DNA of 8,891 bases, taken from NCBI GenBank assembly GCA_002453165.1, contig DKGH01000224.1:35587-44477 (forward strand), in the 5' to 3' direction. The stretch's first letter is position 1. Every line of letters begins with the position of its first letter. The stretch is from Verrucomicrobia bacterium UBA6775 (GTDB lineage: Bacteria; Verrucomicrobiota; Verrucomicrobiia; Limisphaerales; UBA1096). Below are positions 6,414 through 8,891 of this stretch, in pieces. A model generated the notes under the pieces. It was not told the origin of the DNA. It was given only the letters and a program-made list of their open reading frames with translations, and ran no database searches. The position numbers were made by a program, and so were the translations under genes.

Positions 6414-7409
6414 TCATTTGAAGATCGCCGTTTTGAGTTTCCCCTCACGGTCGATGTAGCCACGGCTCATTGCCGGCGTGTTAAACTCCATCACGACATT
6501 CCCCTCAGCATCGATGGCAATCACCCCACCGTTGCCGCCAGCTTTTTTAAGGACGGACTTCACCACGTCATCGGCAGCCTTGGCCAGACTCTCCTTTTTG
6601 TAGGCGATGCGCGCACTGATATCGTGTGCCACGGCGTGCCGGATGAAGTACTCACCATGGCCGGTGCAGGAGATGCCCGCGGTGCGATTGTTAGCATACG
6701 TCCCCGCGCCAATAATCGGCGAATCCCCGATCCGGCCGAAGCGTTTGCCGGTCATCCCCCCGGTCGAGGTTCCGGCAGCGATATTGCCCTTTGCATCCAG
6801 CGCCACGCAACCCACCGTGCCGAAGTAATCCTCCGGCTGCTCCGGAGTGGTGGCAGCCTGCGGCTTGGCCCTGGCCTCCTCCTGTTTGCGCCAGTTTAAA
6901 AACTGCTTCCACCGCCGATCCGTCCGAAAGTAATCCGGCTTCACCAATTCCAAACCGTTATCTGCGGCGAACTTTTCGGCTCCCTCGTTGGTAAAGAAAA
7001 CATGCTTCGAATTCTCCATCACGGCCCGGGCTGCCCGGATCGGATTCTTTACAGTCGTCACGCCACCGACCGCTCCAGCCTGAAGCCCGCTGCCATCCAT
7101 GATCGAGGCATCGAGTTCGTTTTTACCCTCCGCAGTGAACACCGATCCCTTGCCAGCGTTAAAAACAGGCGCATCCTCCATGATCACGATCGCCGCCTCC
7201 ACGGCATCCAACGCACTGCCACCGCTGCGCAGGATCTCGTGCCCGGCCCGAAGCGAACGCTCAAGCGTCTCGAGATAAAGCCGTTCAAGTTCCGGCGAGA
7301 GCGATTTGCGCTCGATTCGCCCCGCCCCGCCGTGGACAACAATGGCAACTGGATTCGCTTGAAGAGACATGGCAAAAGAAAGAAGAAAACCAAAAACAAC
7401 AGCCTTCAC
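6414..7409 (-). CDS. Exported isoaspartyl peptidase/L-asparaginase (Ntn-hydrolase, type III)
   Basis: This 331-aa precursor resembles E. coli IaaA (EcAIII), which self-cleaves into alpha and beta chains and hydrolyses isoaspartyl dipeptides and L-asparagine. From the GTG at 7407-7409 it has a signal peptide (K2, hydrophobic 4-13, cleavage near LQA, 17-19), then VVHGGAG (24-30), GSALDAVEAA (64-73), FNAGKGSVF (83-91) and ELDASIMDG (98-106). FGTVG (196-200) sets the autocleavage between G197 and nucleophile T198. T216, R226, D229 and T249 stand at the same offsets from the nucleophile as T197, R207, D210 and T230 do in EcAIII (nucleophile T179). The linker before T198 (about 175-195, KQEEARAKPQAATTPEQPED) is the expected flexible segment. 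The frame is open upstream through the tRNA gene to 7604, which is not coding. The ATG at 7370-7368 would lose the signal peptide and make a cytosolic enzyme. No Shine-Dalgarno is seen for either start. Confidence 0.93.
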   Translation of the reverse strand: MKAVVFGFLLSFAMSLQANPVAIVVHGGAGRIERKSLSPELERLYLETLERSLRAGHEILRSGGSALDAVEAAIVIMEDAPVFNAGKGSVFTAEGKNELDASIMDGSGLQAGAVGGVTTVKNPIRAARAVMENSKHVFFTNEGAEKFAADNGLELVKPDYFRTDRRWKQFLNWRKQEEARAKPQAATTPEQPEDYFGTVGCVALDAKGNIAAGTSTGGMTGKRFGRIGDSPIIGAGTYANNRTAGISCTGHGEYFIRHAVAHDISARIAYKKESLAKAADDVVKSVLKKAGGNGGVIAIDAEGNVVMEFNTPAMSRGYIDREGKLKTAIFK

Positions 7410-7417
7410 GGGCCCAA

Positions 7418-7429
7418 GCTTGGCCAAGC
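7418..7429. repeat. Palindromic repeat, copy 7 (upstream of asparaginase start)
   Basis: GCTTGGCCAAGC, 12 bp, overlaps CCAAGCTTGG (7414-7423), a variant of copy 6 lacking the central CG. It begins 9 bp upstream of the GTG start of the asparaginase gene, where a ribosome-binding site would normally be, and no Shine-Dalgarno is seen there. Confidence 0.8.
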
Positions 7430-7480
7430 GCAAACCGGAAGGCAAACCCACAACCGAGTATCGAAGGGAGAAAATCGAGA

Positions 7481-7567
7481 TGGTACCAGTGGAGGGACTC
7501 GAACCCACACTCTCGTGAAAGAAGCGGATTTTGAATCCGCCGCGTCTACCAATTCCGCCACACTGGC
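7481..7567 (-). tRNA. tRNA-Leu (anticodon CAA)
   Basis: On the minus strand the 87-nt gene folds as a type II tRNA. The acceptor stem is GCCAGTG with CACTGGT (a G-U pair at 1-72), the discriminator is A, and CCA is encoded. The D arm is GCG...CGC with GGTAGA. The anticodon stem GCGGA/TCCGC encloses loop TTCAAAA, giving anticodon CAA at 7533-7531, which reads UUG. The variable arm is 15 nt, and the T loop is TTCGAGT. The T stem GTGGG/CCCTC has a U-U mismatch at 50-64. No strong terminator follows; the asparaginase start lies 71 bp downstream on the same strand. Confidence 0.95.
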
Positions 7568-7606
7568 AATAAAAAAATGGTACCCCGAAAGGGCCGATCA
7601 CCACAA

Positions 7607-7635
7607 AAAATAGGCACCAAAATAGGCACCAAAAT
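7607..7635. repeat. Tandem 12-bp direct repeat (2.4 copies)
   Basis: AAAATAGGCACC occurs twice head to tail (7607-7618, 7619-7630), followed by AAAAT. It lies 40-68 bp before the 5' end of the tRNA gene, where the tRNA promoter should be. On the minus strand each unit reads GGTGCCTATTTT, so the second could offer TATTTT as a -10 box; no good -35 accompanies it. Confidence 0.85.
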
Positions 7636-7733
7636 CACCTCGGGCAATCTTCCCTCAATTAGCTCAAAATTCAAGACGATCGTAAAACACCGGCAGGTTG
7701 GCTTCACAACTCCACGCGCATAATTCATGAATA

Positions 7734-7928
7734 ATGAAATTGGGCATGGAGAATTTTTTAGCAAAAGTGAATTGCTTCGCGAAATGGAACGTGGAATTGG
7801 CTAAGAGTGTTGTGCTGGAGAAACCAAAACAAAGCTTCAACCACAGACTAGCTACCGGCATCTGCACGGTGTGGAACGACAACCCGAAGGCGTTCAAGTG
7901 GTGGAGGGAGTTGGTTTACGACTCTTAA
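7734..7928 (+). CDS. Orphan small ORF, 64 aa, uncertain
   Basis: I do not recognise this protein. It starts MKLGMENFLAKV, has two cysteines (14, 44), four tryptophans (18, 47, 56, 57) and eight lysines, and ends NPKAFKWWRELVYDS. It has no signal peptide or convincing membrane segment. An internal ATG at 7746 (residue 5) is an alternative start; neither has a Shine-Dalgarno. Base composition is intermediate: 42% G+C in the line at 7741 and 57% at 7861, between the G+C-rich genes and the A+T-rich tail. A 77-codon frame is open on the opposite strand (7664-7897). A hairpin 66 bp past the stop could end its transcript. It may be a real small gene, a gene fragment or chance. Confidence 0.35.
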   Translation: MKLGMENFLAKVNCFAKWNVELAKSVVLEKPKQSFNHRLATGICTVWNDNPKAFKWWRELVYDS

Positions 7929-7993
7929 CTAACAACAAAGCAAGTTTGCATCATTTTCGGAATCCGGCTGAAACCTAGATACATCCTCTGATT

Positions 7994-8011
7994 GAAAACG
8001 TATCCGTTTTC
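7994..8011 (+). terminator. Possible intrinsic terminator after the 64-aa ORF
   Basis: GAAAACG (7994-8000) and CGTTTTC (8005-8011) form a perfect 7-bp stem with a 4-base loop, followed by TTTACT. The U-tract is short and the stem A+T-rich, so strength is doubtful. Confidence 0.35.
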
Positions 8012-8159
8012 TTTACTCAGTGCGACGAATTCAGCATCGCTTCGAACCTTTAGCAAATTCATGCAAGGCAGTGCTGGGTGCACCTGCTAGACGAAAGCTT
8101 TCAAGCGATTCGCAATATTTACCATCAGTTCGACAAGTTTAAGAGTGATACCTGTAAAG

Positions 8160-8201
8160 TTAAAATGAAAAAATAAAGGGACAAAGTTTCCTTTTGCCCT
8201 T
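8160..8201 (-). terminator. Intrinsic terminator on minus strand with no gene feeding it
   Basis: On the minus strand AAGGG-CAAA pairs with TTTG-(bulged T)-CCCTT around a 7-base loop (8176-8201), and the stem runs straight into TATTTTTTCATTTT. That is a classic stem plus U-tract. On the plus strand no T-run follows, so it acts leftward only. No minus-strand coding gene lies to its right in the window. Confidence 0.5.
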
Positions 8202-8241
8202 AACTGCTGGGATATAATGACTAAAGACTTCCAAGTTGATT

Positions 8242-8269
8242 TAGACAAAGCAAAATAGATTGGTATAAT
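8242..8269 (+). promoter_or_regulatory. Sigma-70-type promoter for the small-protein pair
   Basis: TAGACA (8242-8247, 5 of 6 matches to TTGACA) is followed after 16 bp by a perfect TATAAT (8264-8269). Transcription would start near 8276, giving a leader of about 60 nt before the ATG at 8337. In A+T-rich DNA such boxes arise by chance, but position and strand fit the two genes downstream. Confidence 0.5.
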
Positions 8270-8336
8270 TTTTAATGTTGTTTAGCGACAATTGCCTGTT
8301 TAATTTACATATAAATATCAATTTCAACAGAAAACG

Positions 8337-8486
8337 ATGGAAGTTCTTTTAGTTCTCGGCACAGTCGCAATATTTGTATTAATTTTTGAGAAATTCCTTT
8401 CTCATAGCACTCATAAGGCAAATCAAACAAACAATCCGCGCAAACCTAGACGAGAAATCATAATTGTAGATGTTACACCAGTTTAA
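8337..8486 (+). CDS. Small single-helix membrane protein, 49 aa
   Basis: I do not recognise this family. The ATG frame encodes MEVLLVLGTVAIFVLIFEKF, in which residues 3-17 form a hydrophobic helix long enough for one membrane span. A polar Ser/His/Thr/Asn linker (22-33), a basic patch RKPRRE (35-40) and a hydrophobic end IIIVDVTPV (41-49) follow. The split into helix, basic linker and beta-like tail looks like a selected protein rather than chance. There is no Shine-Dalgarno. It lies behind the promoter at 8242-8269 and stops 2 bp before the next ATG, which suggests a two-gene unit with translational coupling. Being under 60 codons it is easily missed. Candidate roles (membrane-active toxin, small regulator of a membrane protein) are speculation. 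Confidence 0.5.
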   Translation: MEVLLVLGTVAIFVLIFEKFLSHSTHKANQTNNPRKPRREIIIVDVTPV

Positions 8487-8488
8487 CT

Positions 8489-8680
8489 ATGAAACAATTA
8501 GAATTACCACTTGGAATGCATAAAATAAATGGAGTTAAGCGCTCTTATTTAGGTCGTCGAAAAACTAAGGCTAGTACTTTGGTTGCTGATTGGTGGTTCA
8601 GGAAAATTCACAAAAAAATTGCCGGTAATTTATCCCTTAAAATGAGAGAATCTCACTGGTCACGAGACCCAAGATTGTGA
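8489..8680 (+). CDS. Small strongly basic protein, 63 aa
   Basis: I do not recognise this protein. It has nine Lys, seven Arg and three His against four acidic residues, a net charge near +12, which suggests nucleic-acid or membrane-surface binding. It starts MKQLELPLGMHK, with basic runs KRSYLGRRKTK (17-27) and FRKIHKK (37-43) around a WW pair (35-36), and ends WSRDPRL. It has no signal peptide or membrane helix. The ATG follows the stop of the 49-aa gene after two bases, and no Shine-Dalgarno is visible, so coupled translation is likely. Its base composition matches the A+T-rich tail. The stop lies inside a 6-bp hairpin (8662-8686) that lacks a U-tract. Confidence 0.5.
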   Translation: MKQLELPLGMHKINGVKRSYLGRRKTKASTLVADWWFRKIHKKIAGNLSLKMRESHWSRDPRL

Positions 8681-8696
8681 TCTCGTCGACCTTTAG

Positions 8697-8751
8697 AACC
8701 AATTCTTCGATGTAATTTCACCTCGATTAGATTTGAAAAAATCAATTGGTT
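8697..8751. repeat. 8-bp inverted repeat around a 39-bp spacer
   Basis: AACCAATT (8697-8704) and AATTGGTT (8744-8751) are perfect reverse complements. The spacer does not extend the pairing. It could be a large stem-loop, a protein site or chance in A+T-rich sequence. Apart from this I see no gene in 8681-8891. Confidence 0.4.
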
Positions 8752-8891
8752 ATTGGAGTTGTTCAAGATTGCTAAGTTAATATATATTTAGCTCCATCTA
8801 TTATGCTCGCTAATAATGTACTTCAGATAATTTTAGCTATCGGCTAGATTTTAAAAAGACGTTCTTTGTTAGGGTAAAAAATCGTTATTTA

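Larger units (their letters stand above)
7929..8241. other. A+T-rich intergenic stretch with hairpins, no gene seen
   Basis: No frame of useful length is open in this stretch. It holds a 7-bp hairpin at 7994-8011, the palindrome GAAAGCTTTC at 8093-8102, a terminator-like hairpin at 8176-8201 and a lone TATAAT at 8213-8218 without a matching -35. A 13-codon ATG frame at 8217-8258 is too short to support as a gene. Confidence 0.6.

Noticed and set aside
1..7429. The palindromic repeats as a CRISPR array
   Set aside because: Copies are hundreds to thousands of bases apart, lie inside genes, and have no regular spacers or cas genes.
7410..7604. Upstream extension of the asparaginase frame
   Set aside because: It reads through the tRNA-Leu gene and lacks protein-like sequence; the family begins after the GTG at 7409.
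7664..7897. 77-codon minus-strand frame opposite the 64-aa ORF
   Set aside because: No recognisable domain and no promoter or start signal; kept only as a caution about the plus-strand call.
8217..8258. 13-codon ATG frame overlapping a TATAAT
   Set aside because: It is too short and lacks a ribosome-binding site; chance is the simplest explanation in A+T-rich DNA.

Overview
The first 7.6 kb is G+C-rich (40 of 60 bases in the line starting at 3781) and densely coded. The last kilobase is A+T-rich (27-32% G+C in hand-counted lines between 8161 and 8340) and nearly gene-free. The gene content points to the PVC superphylum: a DUF1549/DUF1553 (Planctomycete cytochrome/PSD1-type) protein, an exported FGly sulfatase, and an aldo/keto reductase of the type common there. 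An FtsB/DivIC-like division protein favours Verrucomicrobiota over Planctomycetes, because planctomycetes generally lack that division machinery. Species and family cannot be fixed from the window.

Layout: (1) 1-2248, minus: DUF1549/DUF1553 protein, cut at its C-terminus by the window edge. (2) 2249-2424: divergent intergenic region. (3) 2425-3705, plus: secreted sulfatase, whose stop overlaps by 4 bp the stop of (4) a convergent aldo/keto reductase, 3702-4886, minus. (5) 4965-5270, minus: FtsB/DivIC-like membrane protein. (6) 5383-6321, minus: DHH/DHHA1 phosphoesterase. (7) 6414-7409, minus: exported isoaspartyl peptidase/L-asparaginase with a GTG start. (8) 7481-7567, minus: tRNA-Leu(CAA). 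(9) 7568-8891: A+T-rich tail with a tandem repeat, an orphan 64-aa ORF, an apparent minus-strand terminator, a good sigma-70-type promoter, and two tightly spaced small plus-strand genes (a 49-aa one-helix membrane peptide and a 63-aa strongly basic protein).

Functionally, the DUF1553 protein and the sulfatase look like the exported sulfated-polysaccharide module common in PVC bacteria, expressed divergently from one intergenic region. The remaining minus-strand genes are housekeeping (cell division, nucleotide turnover, peptide repair or asparagine scavenging, tRNA). The most unusual features are a family of perfect palindromes built on GCTTGGCCAAGC, scattered through coding and intergenic DNA in several reading frames but absent from the A+T-rich tail, and the small-protein locus of that tail with its possible antisense transcript. 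No CRISPR array, transposase, integrase or rRNA was seen.
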